A stretch of DNA of 64,000 bases from an uncultured Paracoccaceae bacterium (GCA_947493335.1 CANLQO010000001.1:1178001-1242000); one strand, 5' to 3'. Positions 26,927-36,121 are shown, counted from the stretch's first letter. Translations and numbers: made by a program. Notes: generated by a model from the sequence alone, not told the origin.

Positions 26927-27628
26927 TTACGCAGATGCGCCCTGGTTATGTTTGCGGGCCACCAGTGTTTTGGCGGTTTCAACGGCAACAGCCGCGTCGC
27001 GGCAATATGCGTCGGCACCAATGGCTTTGCCAAACTCTTCGTTCAGCGGCGCGCCGCCGACCAGCACGATATAGTCATCGCGAATGCCCTTTTCGACCAT
27101 CGTGTCGATCACGACTTTCATGTAGGGCATTGTGGTCGTCAGCAGCGCAGACATGCCAAGGATTTCCGGGCCCTCGGTTTCCAACGCCTCAAGATAGCTT
27201 TCAACGGCATTGTTGATCCCCAGATCAACCACCTCAAAGCCTGCGCCTTCCATCATCATCGACACAAGGTTCTTGCCGATATCATGGATGTCGCCCTTGA
27301 CCGTTCCGATCACCATTTTGCCGACGCGCGGTGCGCCGGTCTCGGCCAGAAGCGGCTTGAGGATCGCCATACCGCCCTTCATTGCGTTGGCAGCCAAAAG
27401 CACTTCTGGCACGAACAAAATCCCGTCGCGGAAGTCCTGTCCGACAATTGTCATGCCGCCCACAAGGGCCTCTGTCAGGATGCGGTAAGGTTCCCACTTA
27501 CGTTCAAGAAGGATGTTCACACCCTCCTCAATCTCTTCTTTCATGCCGTCGTATAGGTCGTCGAACATCTGCGCGACGAGATCCTCGTCATTCAGTTCCG
27601 ACAGGATGATTTCGTCTTCGTCCGACAT
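26927..27628 (-). CDS. Corrinoid (B12-binding) protein, middle part of a split methionine synthase
   Basis: The 233-residue protein has an N-terminal four-helix cap domain (GVNILLERKWEPYRILTEALVGGM). The B12-binding domain carries DIHDIGKN at residues 113-120; H115 is the expected lower cobalt ligand. MSALLTTTMPYM and VGGAPLNEEFGKAIGADAY follow. It should shuttle the methyl group between the pterin-binding protein (1584-2651) and homocysteine methyltransferase (28857-29879). It heads the operon with the 52-residue membrane protein and DUF1638. A repeat-bearing operator candidate lies upstream. Confidence 0.93.
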   Translation of the reverse strand: MSDEDEIILSELNDEDLVAQMFDDLYDGMKEEIEEGVNILLERKWEPYRILTEALVGGMTIVGQDFRDGILFVPEVLLAANAMKGGMAILKPLLAETGAPRVGKMVIGTVKGDIHDIGKNLVSMMMEGAGFEVVDLGINNAVESYLEALETEGPEILGMSALLTTTMPYMKVVIDTMVEKGIRDDYIVLVGGAPLNEEFGKAIGADAYCRDAAVAVETAKTLVARKHNQGASA

Positions 27629-27681
27629 GTTTGTCCTCCAAGGCGCAAGGCGCTGATCCTACTCGCCAATTTAATGCGATT

Positions 27682-27713
27682 TTGTCGCAGGGGTCACGCG
27701 ACAATTTGCGACA
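27682..27713. promoter_or_regulatory. Inverted-repeat operator candidate upstream of the corrinoid operon
   Basis: TTGTCGC at 27682-27688 is inverted to GCGACAA at 27698-27704 with a 9-bp spacer. A third half-site GCGACA follows at 27708-27713. The cluster lies between the corrinoid gene (start 27628) and the divergent radical SAM gene (start about 27775). The binding protein is unknown. Confidence 0.5.
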
Positions 27714-27774
27714 CTCGCCGGACGCTCACCGACCTGACCTTGTTAATGTTCACGTAATGTTCTACAATCGCTTC

Positions 27775-28860
27775 ATGTCCAAACCCGTGATCCGTCCGAC
27801 CCACGCCACACCCGGGCGCGCTGCCCTTTCAAATCCCGAAAATCGCTTTGATCGTTTGCAAAGCGAACGCATTGATGATGGCTGGCAACCCCAGGACAAT
27901 GACCTGCCTGTGCTGCGCACAGAGGTCACGGATGAGGTCGCGCGAACGGTCATCACCCGAAATACCTCGCCAGACCTGTCGTTTGATCGGTCGATCAATC
28001 CCTACAGGGGCTGTGAACATGGCTGCATCTACTGTTTTGCACGTCCAAGCCACGCCTATCTTGGCCTGTCTCCGGGGCTGGATTTTGAAACCAAACTGAT
28101 CGCGCGTCCGAATGCTGCCCAGAAGCTGGAAAAGGAACTGAGGGCCGCGTCCTATGTCCCCCGCACCATTGCCATCGGCACCAATACGGACGCCTATCAA
28201 CCAGTTGAAAAATCGCGCGAAATCATGCGGGAGGTTCTGCGCGTGTTGCAGGACTTCAACCATCCCGTCGGGATTGTGACCAAGGGGACGTTGATCGAAC
28301 GCGACATCGACATTCTGGCCCCAATGGCCGCCAAGGGGCTGGTGCATGTTGGCATATCCGTCACGACGCTTGATCCGGACACATCCCGCGCAATGGAACC
28401 GCGGGTGCCCGGGCCTGCCGCGCGCTTGCGTACCATTCGCAGGTTGTCGGCGGCAGGGATTCCTGTGCGGATCATGGTCTCTCCCGTTGTACCGGCGCTG
28501 ACCGATCACGAGCTTGAGGCGATATTGGTCGCGGGCAAAGAGGCGGGGGCGATTGCGGCCTCTTCCATCGTCTTGCGCCTGCCAAGAGAGGTGTCAGTGC
28601 TGTTTCGCGATTGGGTGGCAAAAACATATCCGGACCGCGCTGCACGGATCATGGCCCGGGTTCAGGAATTGCATGGCGGCAAGGATTACGACCCGGCCTT
28701 TGGTAAACGCATGACAGGACAGGGCCAATGGGCCGCTTTGATGCAAAAGCGCTTTGCGATTTGTGCCGCGCGGCTGGGGTTGAGCCATCGCCTGCCATCC
28801 CTGCGCAACGACCTTTTTCAGCCACCATTGCGGGCAGGCGATCAGATGCAGTTGCTTTAG
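27775..28860 (+). CDS. PA0069-type radical SAM protein
   Basis: The protein has a radical SAM cluster motif CEHGCIYC, with cysteines at 80, 84 and 87 if the ATG at 27775 is used. The flanking NPYRGCEHGCIYCFARPSH is typical of the PA0069 / spore photoproduct lyase-like group. A partial TIM barrel follows (GTNTDAYQPVEK, HVGISVTTLD, RIMVSPVVPALTD). The function of the group is not established. An in-frame ATG at 27757 is an alternative start, and neither has a clear ribosome-binding site. It ends 4 bp inside the convergent homocysteine methyltransferase gene. Confidence 0.88.
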   Translation: MSKPVIRPTHATPGRAALSNPENRFDRLQSERIDDGWQPQDNDLPVLRTEVTDEVARTVITRNTSPDLSFDRSINPYRGCEHGCIYCFARPSHAYLGLSPGLDFETKLIARPNAAQKLEKELRAASYVPRTIAIGTNTDAYQPVEKSREIMREVLRVLQDFNHPVGIVTKGTLIERDIDILAPMAAKGLVHVGISVTTLDPDTSRAMEPRVPGPAARLRTIRRLSAAGIPVRIMVSPVVPALTDHELEAILVAGKEAGAIAASSIVLRLPREVSVLFRDWVAKTYPDRAARIMARVQELHGGKDYDPAFGKRMTGQGQWAALMQKRFAICAARLGLSHRLPSLRNDLFQPPLRAGDQMQLL

Positions 28861-29879
28861 GCCCGTCTGCGTCCGCGACGCGCGGCGCGCTTGGGTCCAG
28901 CGCCATCAGTGCCATCGGATTCAGAGCTGAAGGCGCCTAGGGCGGCGACAATTGCGGCATGTGAAGGGGCATCGCCCTTCGGCCTTGTCTCAAGTGCCGC
29001 CCGCATCTGACGCAGATGGTCCGGCGTGGTGCCGCAACACCCGCCGATGATGACAGCGCCGCAATCGCGCGCCAGTTGCGCGTAATCGGCCATCAGTTCC
29101 GGTGTGCCGTCATAGTGGATATGGCCATCGTGGTACTTCGGGATGCCAGCATTCCCTTTCGAGATCAGCGGCAGGGCAGGGCCCGCTTCTGTCATGCCCA
29201 GAATTGTCCGCAAAAGATCAGAAGCACCGGTGCCGCAATTGGCCCCGAACCCCAAAGGCGGATAGGCCAATTTGCCGACCTTGCGCACCATGTCCTTGGA
29301 AGTGACACCCATCATCGTGCGGCCCGCAGTGTCAAAGCTCATCGTGCCGCACCATGGCATATCGGCAAGTCGGAAAGCCTCTGCCGCTGCTGCAAACTCT
29401 TCAAAGGCCGAAATGGTTTCGACCCATAGGACGTCAGCACCGCCAGCTTTCAGGCCTTCGGCCTGTTCGTGGAACATCTCAACCGCGATTTCATGGGTAA
29501 GGCTTCCCATTGGGGCCATGATGTCGCCGGTCGGCCCGACAGAGCCAGCCACAACAACATCGCGGCCAGCAGAATCTGCGACCTCGCGGGCAATCTCTGC
29601 TCCGGCCTTGTTCAATTCGTGGACGCGGGCCTGGGCGTCATGCAGTTTCAGCCGCGAGGCATTGCCGCCAAACGTGTTGGTCAGGAAAAGGTCACTGCCC
29701 GCGTCAACAGAACCTTTGTAAAGCGCCGTGATCTTGGCGGGTTCATCGACATTCCACATCTCGGGCGCGTCACCTGACGACAGCCCCATGTTGAACAGGT
29801 TTGTCCCTGTTGCGCCGTCAGCCAGCAGCCAATCGCGGGATTTGAGAAGGCGCGTCAACGCGTTGTCGGTCTGTGCCAT
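28857..29879 (-). CDS. Homocysteine S-methyltransferase, catalytic part of a split methionine synthase
   Basis: The ATG at 29879 gives 340 residues (MAQTDNALTRLLKSRDWLLA). The homocysteine-binding barrel shows DGATGTNLF and FLTNTFGGNASRL. The zinc ligands are C215 in GFGANCGTGASD and C281-C282 in IIGGCCGTTPDHL. It ends in a basic tail (KRAARRGRRRA). It is annotated as a betaine or homocysteine methyltransferase in relatives. With the separate corrinoid and pterin proteins it would make methionine. Its first 62 bp overlap the 3' end of the upstream mprF-like gene. Confidence 0.9.
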   Translation of the reverse strand: MAQTDNALTRLLKSRDWLLADGATGTNLFNMGLSSGDAPEMWNVDEPAKITALYKGSVDAGSDLFLTNTFGGNASRLKLHDAQARVHELNKAGAEIAREVADSAGRDVVVAGSVGPTGDIMAPMGSLTHEIAVEMFHEQAEGLKAGGADVLWVETISAFEEFAAAAEAFRLADMPWCGTMSFDTAGRTMMGVTSKDMVRKVGKLAYPPLGFGANCGTGASDLLRTILGMTEAGPALPLISKGNAGIPKYHDGHIHYDGTPELMADYAQLARDCGAVIIGGCCGTTPDHLRQMRAALETRPKGDAPSHAAIVAALGAFSSESDGTDGAGPKRAARRGRRRA

Positions 29880-31680
29880 GTGATGAAGTGTCCTTGGGAG
29901 TTGTGCGTATGTGGCGCGTGCGCGCGCGCGGCGCAACTCCAAAGGATGCAAGAAGATGATGAACCCGGCTCAACAAACGCATCCCGGGCCGCTGGATACA
30001 CCAGACCAGTGCAAGCCCTGCAATGGCAAAGCGGGCGGGATCGGGGGCGATGTAGTATCGTGGCTGCCAGCTTGGCGCGTAGATCGATTTGAAATGTCGC
30101 AGCCCCGCCTTTTGTCCGGCAAAACGGGACATCGGGCCATTCATGGACGGTACCGCACCAAGGCTGACGTGACGCGCGCCGGTGTTTCCGGCATCGTCAA
30201 GCGCGCGCGTCAGGGCACAATGCACTGCGCCATCGGGCAGGGCGCCTGCGTAGCGGATCAAGTCAAGTGACCAATCTTCGCGGGACCGATTGAACGTCAC
30301 AAAGCCGCGCAGGATGCCGTCCACGCGGATAAGATAGACCCGTTGCTGTGCCAGCGTCCGGGTGCAGAAGCGCCCCACCGTCAGGCCCAACTCACCGCCG
30401 TGATCTGTGCTCCAAACGTCGGCGATTTGACGCAAAGTGGATGTCGGTAAATCTCCGGTGGCACGGTCTACCGTGACCCCGCGTTTTTCAGCGCGGCGCA
30501 GAGCCTGACGCAGCCTTTTCTTTTCCGGGCCATCAAGCGACCAGTCCCGCAAGCAGATGATGGCCTCATCTGCGATGCGGGCCGTTTGCCATCCGATGCG
30601 CCGCGAGCGCGAAGCTGTCCGGGGTCCGACCTTGTAGCCGGGCAGGTGCAGGGTTGGCGCGGGGCCGGTTGTATCGCCCAGCGTGACCCGAAGGCCAAAG
30701 GGCCGCACCACATGGGCCCAGCCCTGTCCGACCCGCTCGATGGCACCGGACTGGGTGGCAAGCGCCCAATCCGCAGGCCCGTCCGGGCGGGGCAGGGTCG
30801 CCTGTCGCGGGGCATGGATCAGATAGATTGCGCCCAACACAAAGGGGATCAGATAGTAGACGATGCGAAACGCAAGCAGGCTGGCCAGGACCTCTTCGGC
30901 CGGCAACATCGGCAAAAGCGCCAACAGCGTCAGCTCAAATGGCCCGACGCCGCCGGGTGAATTGCCGATCAGCCCAGCGCCCAGCGCCAGCACATAGGCC
31001 GCGACAAGTGGCAGCCATGGCAAGGCCACGTCTGGTGGCAGCAGCAACCAAAGTGCGGTCCCGGCAAATGCCAGATCAAGCACAACCCAGCCTAGCAAAA
31101 CCCCAGCCGCCGCGCGAACGGCCAGTGGCATGCGTCCCAATGCCCACAAGAGGACGAGCGCAGCGGCGCAAATCCAAAGGCCCAAAATCGGCGGAACTGG
31201 CAGCAAGCCCAACAAGAGGGCCGCCGCAATCGCACAGATGCCCCAACCCAACAGGAATGACAGGCCGACCGCGCCGCTGATCGCGGCAACCCGCGCGACG
31301 GGCAGTTCTGGCAGGCAGCGCCAGCGAACTAATCCCGCGGTCACCGCAGTCAGGCCCAGCGATTGGCTTACCGCAATGGCGGCGGTGCCGACATGGCTTG
31401 CGCGTCGTGCCGCGACGCCGGATTGCAGGATCCTGTGCCAGATCGCGTCATACCGCCCCAACGCCATGAAGCTACATGCCGTCGCGGCCAGCGCGGCAGC
31501 CCATTGCCAGGGGTGCAGTGTCGCGAAACTTTCGGTCAGGCGCGTCATATCCAGCGCGGCCAGCGTGCGCCAGGCAAAAGGCAGGCAAACAAGGATGACC
31601 AGCACCGATAAAAGGGCCGACCCCTTGGTCCCCAAACCTTTTCCCTGACCAACACCCGTGACTGACCGCATCATCCGCAT
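29818..31680 (-). CDS. MprF-like flippase/aminoacyl-phosphatidylglycerol synthase
   Basis: The 620-residue protein has an N-terminal membrane region (residues about 20-290, roughly eight or more helices, with LIGNSPGGVGPFELTLLALLP). This resembles the UPF0104/LPG synthase membrane domain. A C-terminal DUF2156 acyltransferase-like domain (about 330-590) follows. MprF proteins add Lys or Ala to phosphatidylglycerol and flip it, lowering negative surface charge and protecting from cationic peptides. The amino acid used cannot be read here. The reading frame ends 62 bp inside the next gene, an unusually long overlap. A second ATG at 31674 is a possible start. Confidence 0.85.
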   Translation of the reverse strand: MRMMRSVTGVGQGKGLGTKGSALLSVLVILVCLPFAWRTLAALDMTRLTESFATLHPWQWAAALAATACSFMALGRYDAIWHRILQSGVAARRASHVGTAAIAVSQSLGLTAVTAGLVRWRCLPELPVARVAAISGAVGLSFLLGWGICAIAAALLLGLLPVPPILGLWICAAALVLLWALGRMPLAVRAAAGVLLGWVVLDLAFAGTALWLLLPPDVALPWLPLVAAYVLALGAGLIGNSPGGVGPFELTLLALLPMLPAEEVLASLLAFRIVYYLIPFVLGAIYLIHAPRQATLPRPDGPADWALATQSGAIERVGQGWAHVVRPFGLRVTLGDTTGPAPTLHLPGYKVGPRTASRSRRIGWQTARIADEAIICLRDWSLDGPEKKRLRQALRRAEKRGVTVDRATGDLPTSTLRQIADVWSTDHGGELGLTVGRFCTRTLAQQRVYLIRVDGILRGFVTFNRSREDWSLDLIRYAGALPDGAVHCALTRALDDAGNTGARHVSLGAVPSMNGPMSRFAGQKAGLRHFKSIYAPSWQPRYYIAPDPARFAIAGLALVWCIQRPGMRLLSRVHHLLASFGVAPRARTRHIRTTPKDTSSHGTDRQRVDAPSQIPRLAAG

Positions 31681-31743
31681 CCCTCGTATTCCCTTCTTTT
31701 TTGGGTACGCAGGGGGGCTGAACGAAACCTTAAAATGAAAGAT

Positions 31744-31769
31744 GCCAGCGCCGCAGAACCGGCACTGGC
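31744..31769 (-). terminator. Terminator hairpin after the DUF1476 gene
   Basis: On the minus strand GCCAGTGCCG pairs with CGGCGCTGGC (31769-31744, one U-G pair) across a 6-nt loop, followed by ATCTTTCATTTT. CTTTTT also flanks it on the plus strand, so it could act both ways. Confidence 0.75.
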
Positions 31770-31803
31770 ACCTTTTTAGTTCTTCTGATTTAGCTCAAGT
31801 TGC

Positions 31804-32118
31804 CTAGACTTCGTCGATCAACTGGGCTTTGGCTTCGGCCAAAAGCTCTTTCATCTTGGCGCGGATCGTCGCCTCATCCGCCTTGTCGCCCAGATCACCA
31901 CTGACTTTGCGGTAAACGTCTTCGTCGCCAGCTTCTTCAAAGTCCGATTTGATCACCTCGCGGGCGTAGTCATTGGCGTCTTCACCCGTTTTGCCCATCA
32001 AATCGGCCGCCCAAAGGCCCAACAGCTTGTTGCGCCGGGCTTCGGCCTTGAATTGCATCTCGGCGTCGTGGGCAAATTTGTTCTCGAACGCGTTTTCGCG
32101 GTCTTTCATGCTGCTCAT
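31804..32118 (-). CDS. DUF1476 protein, F1-ATPase inhibitor zeta subunit
   Basis: The ATG at 32118 with AGGA about 7 bases upstream gives 104 residues ([23 protein letters not shown]). DUF1476 is the alphaproteobacterial zeta subunit, an all-helical protein that blocks ATP hydrolysis by F1F0 ATP synthase, as shown in Paracoccus. The N-terminal inhibitory segment and following helices are intact here. It stands alone with its own terminator, divergent from purC, and no atp genes are nearby. Confidence 0.93.
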   Translation of the reverse strand: MSSMKDRENAFENKFAHDAEMQFKAEARRNKLLGLWAADLMGKTGEDANDYAREVIKSDFEEAGDEDVYRKVSGDLGDKADEATIRAKMKELLAEAKAQLIDEV

Positions 32119-32252
32119 TGGGGCATCCTTTCGACAGAAATCCGGTGTTACACCTGATATGCCCCCGCAACCGCTTGCCCGCAAGGGGGGCTTGGCGTAA
32201 GAGGCTGGCAAATGGCGGCCCACGCCGGGCGGCCCCTGACGCGAGGCATCTG

Positions 32253-33017
32253 ATGGCACGCCGCAAACTGATCTATGAAGGTAAAGCAAAAATCCTGTAT
32301 GAAGGTCCCGAACCGGGCACTTTCGTGCAATATTTCAAGGACGATGCGACCGCCTTCAACGCCGAAAAAAAGGCGGTGATCGAGGGCAAGGGCGTGCTGA
32401 ACAACCGCCTGTCAGAGTTCTTTATGAAGGGCCTGACAAACATCGGCATTCCGACGCATTTCATCAAACGCCTCAACATGCGCGAGCAGTTGATCCGTCA
32501 GGTCGAGATCATCCCGCTCGAGGTGATTGTGCGCAACGTGGCCGCCGGGTCGATGGCCAAACGGCTGGGCATGGATGAAGGCACACCGCTGCCGCGTCCA
32601 ATTGTCGAATTCTCCTACAAGGACGACAGCCTTGGCGATCCGCTGGTGCCGGAAGAATATATCATCGCCTTTGGCTGGGCCTCTCAGCAGGACCTTGATG
32701 ACATCGTCAGCATCGCACTGCGGGTGAATGATTTCATGTCCGGCGTGATGCACGGCGTCGGCATCAAGCTGATCGATTTCAAGATCGAGATTGGGCGCGT
32801 TTGGGACAATGATTTTCAGCGCCTTGTTGTGGCGGATGAAATCAGCCCCGATAGCTGCCGCCTGTGGGATATCGAAACCGGCCAGAAGCTGGATAAGGAT
32901 GTGTTCCGCAAGGACCTCGGCTCTCTCGCGGATGCTTATACCGAAGTCGCCCGCCGCTTGGGTGTTTTGCCCAGCAACGTCACCCACGCGCCAACAAAGC
33001 CGACGCTCATTAACTGA
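32253..33017 (+). CDS. purC: Phosphoribosylaminoimidazole-succinocarboxamide synthase
   Basis: I chose the ATG at 32253 ([20 protein letters not shown]) with GAGG just upstream. The frame extends further up but that part crosses the divergent promoter. The 254-residue protein shows [38 protein letters not shown] and [10 protein letters not shown]. It joins aspartate to CAIR in purine synthesis. It heads a tight purC / rraB-like / purS / purQ operon, with its stop overlapping the next ATG (TGATG). Confidence 0.97.
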   Translation: MARRKLIYEGKAKILYEGPEPGTFVQYFKDDATAFNAEKKAVIEGKGVLNNRLSEFFMKGLTNIGIPTHFIKRLNMREQLIRQVEIIPLEVIVRNVAAGSMAKRLGMDEGTPLPRPIVEFSYKDDSLGDPLVPEEYIIAFGWASQQDLDDIVSIALRVNDFMSGVMHGVGIKLIDFKIEIGRVWDNDFQRLVVADEISPDSCRLWDIETGQKLDKDVFRKDLGSLADAYTEVARRLGVLPSNVTHAPTKPTLIN

Positions 33018-33424
33018 TGCTGGGCTGGCTGCGAACATTGTTGGGCGGCAAGGCTGATCCGGCTCCGCGACTTGACGTGGTCGAAACTTTTGACGGCTCC
33101 AAACTGGATCAGGCGGGCAGGAATGACATGGTGCGCGCACAACTGCATCAAATGGGCGACAGCGGCCAGGCAGAGCGGCACGTGATCCATTTTGCCTACC
33201 CGGTGAAAGACAGCGCCGCGACCGCTGCGAAGGTCACCGATACGCACTTGTTGCCCTTTACGGTGGCTGACGCCGCCAACGGCGGTTTGCGCTTTGAAGA
33301 AACGCGGGAAGTCGCAAGCGCCGCCTTTGACCAAATTACACAAAGCCTCTCAGACGCGCTCGCGCTGGATGGATGGGACTACGACGGGTGGGAATGCGCC
33401 GTCGTGAAAGATGGAGAAAGTTAA
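33017..33424 (+). CDS. RraB-like protein (RNase E regulator family) in the pur operon
   Basis: The 135-residue protein overlaps purC (TGATG). After about 20 residues with a short hydrophobic start ([11 protein letters not shown]), it matches the RraB domain: ERHVIHFAYPVKDSAATAA, LRFEETREVASAAFDQITQ and the hallmark DGWDYDGWECAVV. RraB binds RNase E in E. coli and dampens its activity. The match to RraB is my reading of motifs, not a database result. Its insertion between purC and purS is unusual, and rne itself lies 5 kb downstream. Confidence 0.75.
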   Translation: MLGWLRTLLGGKADPAPRLDVVETFDGSKLDQAGRNDMVRAQLHQMGDSGQAERHVIHFAYPVKDSAATAAKVTDTHLLPFTVADAANGGLRFEETREVASAAFDQITQSLSDALALDGWDYDGWECAVVKDGES

Positions 33425-33427
33425 GTC

Positions 33428-33658
33428 ATGAAAGCCAAAGTTCACGTGATGCTCAAGACTGGCGTGCTTGATCCGCAAGGCGAGGCGATCCGTCATGCAC
33501 TGGGAAGCCTTGGCTTTGATGGCGTCCAAGGCGTGCGCCAGGGCAAAGTGATCGAGCTTGATCTGGCCGACGGCACGGACGAGGCGACGATCAACCAAAT
33601 GTGCGATAAGCTGCTCGCCAATACGGTGATCGAAAGCTACCGGGTGGAACTGCTGTGA
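33428..33658 (+). CDS. purS: Phosphoribosylformylglycinamidine synthase subunit PurS
   Basis: The 76-residue protein is typical PurS ([39 protein letters not shown]). PurS bridges PurL and PurQ in the three-subunit FGAM synthase. Its stop overlaps the purQ GTG start (GTGA). purL is not in this part of the window and must be encoded elsewhere. Confidence 0.96.
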   Translation: MKAKVHVMLKTGVLDPQGEAIRHALGSLGFDGVQGVRQGKVIELDLADGTDEATINQMCDKLLANTVIESYRVELL

Positions 33659-34320
33659 AGGCCGCTGTCATCGTCTTTCCCGGCTCCAACTGTGACCGGG
33701 ACATGGCTGTCGCACTGAAAGCGGCCGGTGCCGATGTCAGCATGGTCTGGCACAAGGACAGCGAGCTGCCAAAGGTTGATCTTGTGGCAGTGCCGGGCGG
33801 CTTTTCCTTTGGCGACTATCTGCGCTGTGGCGCCATTGCGGCCCAAAGTCCAATCTGCAAGGGCCTGATTTCACACGTTGAACGGGGCGGATATGCCCTG
33901 GGTGTCTGTAACGGCTTTCAGGTGCTGACGGAAACCGGCCTGCTGCCCGGCGCGCTGATGCGCAACGCAGGGCTGAAGTTTGTGTGCAAGTCCGCGCCGC
34001 TGACGGTCGAAACCTCACAAAGCGCGTTCACTGAAGGCTATAACGCCGGGGATACCGTGCATTTCCCGATTGCGCATCACGATGGCAATTACACCGCCGA
34101 TGCCGCGACGCTGGCGGCGCTGACGTCCGAAGACCGGATTGCGTTCCGCTATGGCGATAACCCCAATGGGTCTGTTGATGACATCGCCGGGGTCCTTTCG
34201 GAAAACCGTCGGGTGCTCGGCATGATGCCACACCCCGAACGGGCCGTGGACGCAGGACACGGCGGCATCGATGGTCAGGCGCTCTTTCGTGGGTTGATCG
34301 GCCAATTCGTGCAGGCCTGA
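33655..34320 (+). CDS. purQ: Phosphoribosylformylglycinamidine synthase subunit PurQ
   Basis: The GTG start overlaps purS. The 221-residue class I glutamine amidotransferase shows [32 protein letters not shown] and the catalytic Cys in [13 protein letters not shown], with His-Glu in [10 protein letters not shown]. It supplies ammonia from glutamine for FGAM formation. It is the last gene of the pur operon; dctB begins 46 bp later. Confidence 0.97.
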   Translation: MKAAVIVFPGSNCDRDMAVALKAAGADVSMVWHKDSELPKVDLVAVPGGFSFGDYLRCGAIAAQSPICKGLISHVERGGYALGVCNGFQVLTETGLLPGALMRNAGLKFVCKSAPLTVETSQSAFTEGYNAGDTVHFPIAHHDGNYTADAATLAALTSEDRIAFRYGDNPNGSVDDIAGVLSENRRVLGMMPHPERAVDAGHGGIDGQALFRGLIGQFVQA

Positions 34321-34366
34321 TCCGCGATTGCTTGCCGGTCCCACTGGGGCGGCGTAGTTTGGACAT

Positions 34367-36121
34367 ATGAACCAACCAACCACATCGCGACTGGGCTTGC
34401 GCCGTGGCGGCTGGCGTTTGCGCGTCGCCGTCATCCTGCTTGCGGCCTTTGGCGTGTTGGTCATCTCGGTCACCAATCAGCTGCTGACAGAACGCTTTAC
34501 CGAAAACACCCGTAACCGGGCAGAGGTGCGGCTGACACTCTATGTCGCCAACCTGATGAGCGAGCTCCAGCGCAATTCCATCGTTCCACAGCTTTTGGCC
34601 CGTGACCCCGAGCTCTTGCGCGCGCTGGACAGTTCGGACTTTTCGCTTTCAACAGCGCGGCTGCTGTCCTTTGTCGATGAGATCGGTGCGGCGTCCTTGA
34701 TGCTGTTTGACAAGGACGGGCGGATTGTGGCCGCCACGGACCGTAATCGTCTGGGTGAAAGCCACAGGGCACGGCCCTATTTTCTGGACGCGCTGCGCAG
34801 CAACGACACCGTCTTTACCAATGAAACTAATGAAGAATCCGGTTATGTCTCGGTCTATTCGCGCAAGATGACCAGCGGCTCTTCGACCTTGGGCGTCATC
34901 GCGGTTGAGGTTGATCTGCGCAAGCTGGAACGCGGGTGGGCAGGGGTCACCGACGCGGTTTTTGTGACGGACAGCGAAGGCACAATCATTCTGGCGACAG
35001 AGCCGCGCTGGCGCGGGTTGGATGAGGTCTCGGCGCTTGAACGCGCGTCAGCACCCTCTGCGATCCAGCGTGCGATCCGGGCGACCACCGATTGGGCGGC
35101 GCTGCCAGTTGATGCCTATTTGGCAGGTGAGGCGGTGCTGCGCCGTGAGGCGCGCGTGCCGTTTCAAGGCTGGCGCATGGTCAGCTTCACCGCTTATTCC
35201 TCTGTCCGGGAACGCGTGAACGCCGTTCTGGCGATCGAAGTGATGGGATTCGCGATCCTGCTCGCGCTTCTCTTTTGGGCTGCTTCCCGCAAGACCGCCT
35301 CGCGTCTGGTGTTCTTTCAGCGGGAATCGGCAGAGTTGCGCGCATTGAACGTGGCACTCCAGCGGGAAATCGCCGAGCGTCAGAAGGTCGAAAAGAACCT
35401 CGAAGTGGCCGAACAAACGGTCGCCCAGACCTCAAAACTCGCAGCCCTGGGTGAGATGTCTGCGGCCGTCAGCCACGAGCTGAACCAACCACTCGCGGCG
35501 ATGAAAACCTACCTCGCTGGTGCGCGGCTTTTGCTCCAGCGCAAACGCCCCGATGAGGCGCTGTCATCGTTCCAGCGGATCGACGATCTGATCGAGCGGA
35601 TGGGCGCAATCACGCGGCAGCTCAAATCCTATGCCCGGAAGGGGTCAGATGCCTTTGAACCCGTTGATACACGGGCTTCGGTGAGTGCGGCACTCGCCAT
35701 GATGGAACCGCAGCTCAAGACGCGGCACGTCGAAATCAGCCGCACGCTTCCATCGGATGCGCCTCTGATTTTCGGGGATCGGCTACGTCTCGAACAAGTG
35801 ATCATCAACCTGTTGCGCAACGCACTGGATGCCACCAAATCAGTGCGGGATCCGCGGATCGATGTGATCCTTGCGGCAGGGGACGAAATGACGCTGACAG
35901 TGCGCGACAACGGCAAGGGGATCGAAGACCTCGATAGCCTTTTTGAGCCGTTTTATACCACCAAACAGCCCGGCGACGGGGTGGGGCTAGGCCTTGCCAT
36001 TTCGTCGGGGATTGTCAACGACTTGGGAGGCCGACTGACGGCGCGCAATGGCGCGAACGGCGGTGCGGTGTTTGAGGTCAGGTTGCCGATTTACCGCGAA
36101 GACATCGCGGCGGCAGAGTAA
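34367..36121 (+). CDS. dctB: C4-dicarboxylate sensor histidine kinase DctB
   Basis: The 584-residue protein has a first membrane helix near residues 22-40. A periplasmic double-PAS-like sensor follows (about 41-285, with AARPYF-type region SHRARPYFLDAL and SGYVSVYSRKM), then a second helix near 285-305 and a coiled-coil linker. HisKA carries the phospho-acceptor His near residue 370 (AAVSHELNQPLAAMKTYLAG). The HATPase domain shows NLLRNALDA, DNGKGI and GVGLGLAIS. It senses succinate, malate or fumarate and phosphorylates DctD, encoded 12 bp downstream. Confidence 0.93.
   Translation: MNQPTTSRLGLRRGGWRLRVAVILLAAFGVLVISVTNQLLTERFTENTRNRAEVRLTLYVANLMSELQRNSIVPQLLARDPELLRALDSSDFSLSTARLLSFVDEIGAASLMLFDKDGRIVAATDRNRLGESHRARPYFLDALRSNDTVFTNETNEESGYVSVYSRKMTSGSSTLGVIAVEVDLRKLERGWAGVTDAVFVTDSEGTIILATEPRWRGLDEVSALERASAPSAIQRAIRATTDWAALPVDAYLAGEAVLRREARVPFQGWRMVSFTAYSSVRERVNAVLAIEVMGFAILLALLFWAASRKTASRLVFFQRESAELRALNVALQREIAERQKVEKNLEVAEQTVAQTSKLAALGEMSAAVSHELNQPLAAMKTYLAGARLLLQRKRPDEALSSFQRIDDLIERMGAITRQLKSYARKGSDAFEPVDTRASVSAALAMMEPQLKTRHVEISRTLPSDAPLIFGDRLRLEQVIINLLRNALDATKSVRDPRIDVILAAGDEMTLTVRDNGKGIEDLDSLFEPFYTTKQPGDGVGLGLAISSGIVNDLGGRLTARNGANGGAVFEVRLPIYREDIAAAE

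Noticed and set aside
32119-32252. GC-rich hairpins upstream of purC considered as a riboswitch
   Set aside because: No conserved purine, PRPP or ppGpp riboswitch core could be recognised.
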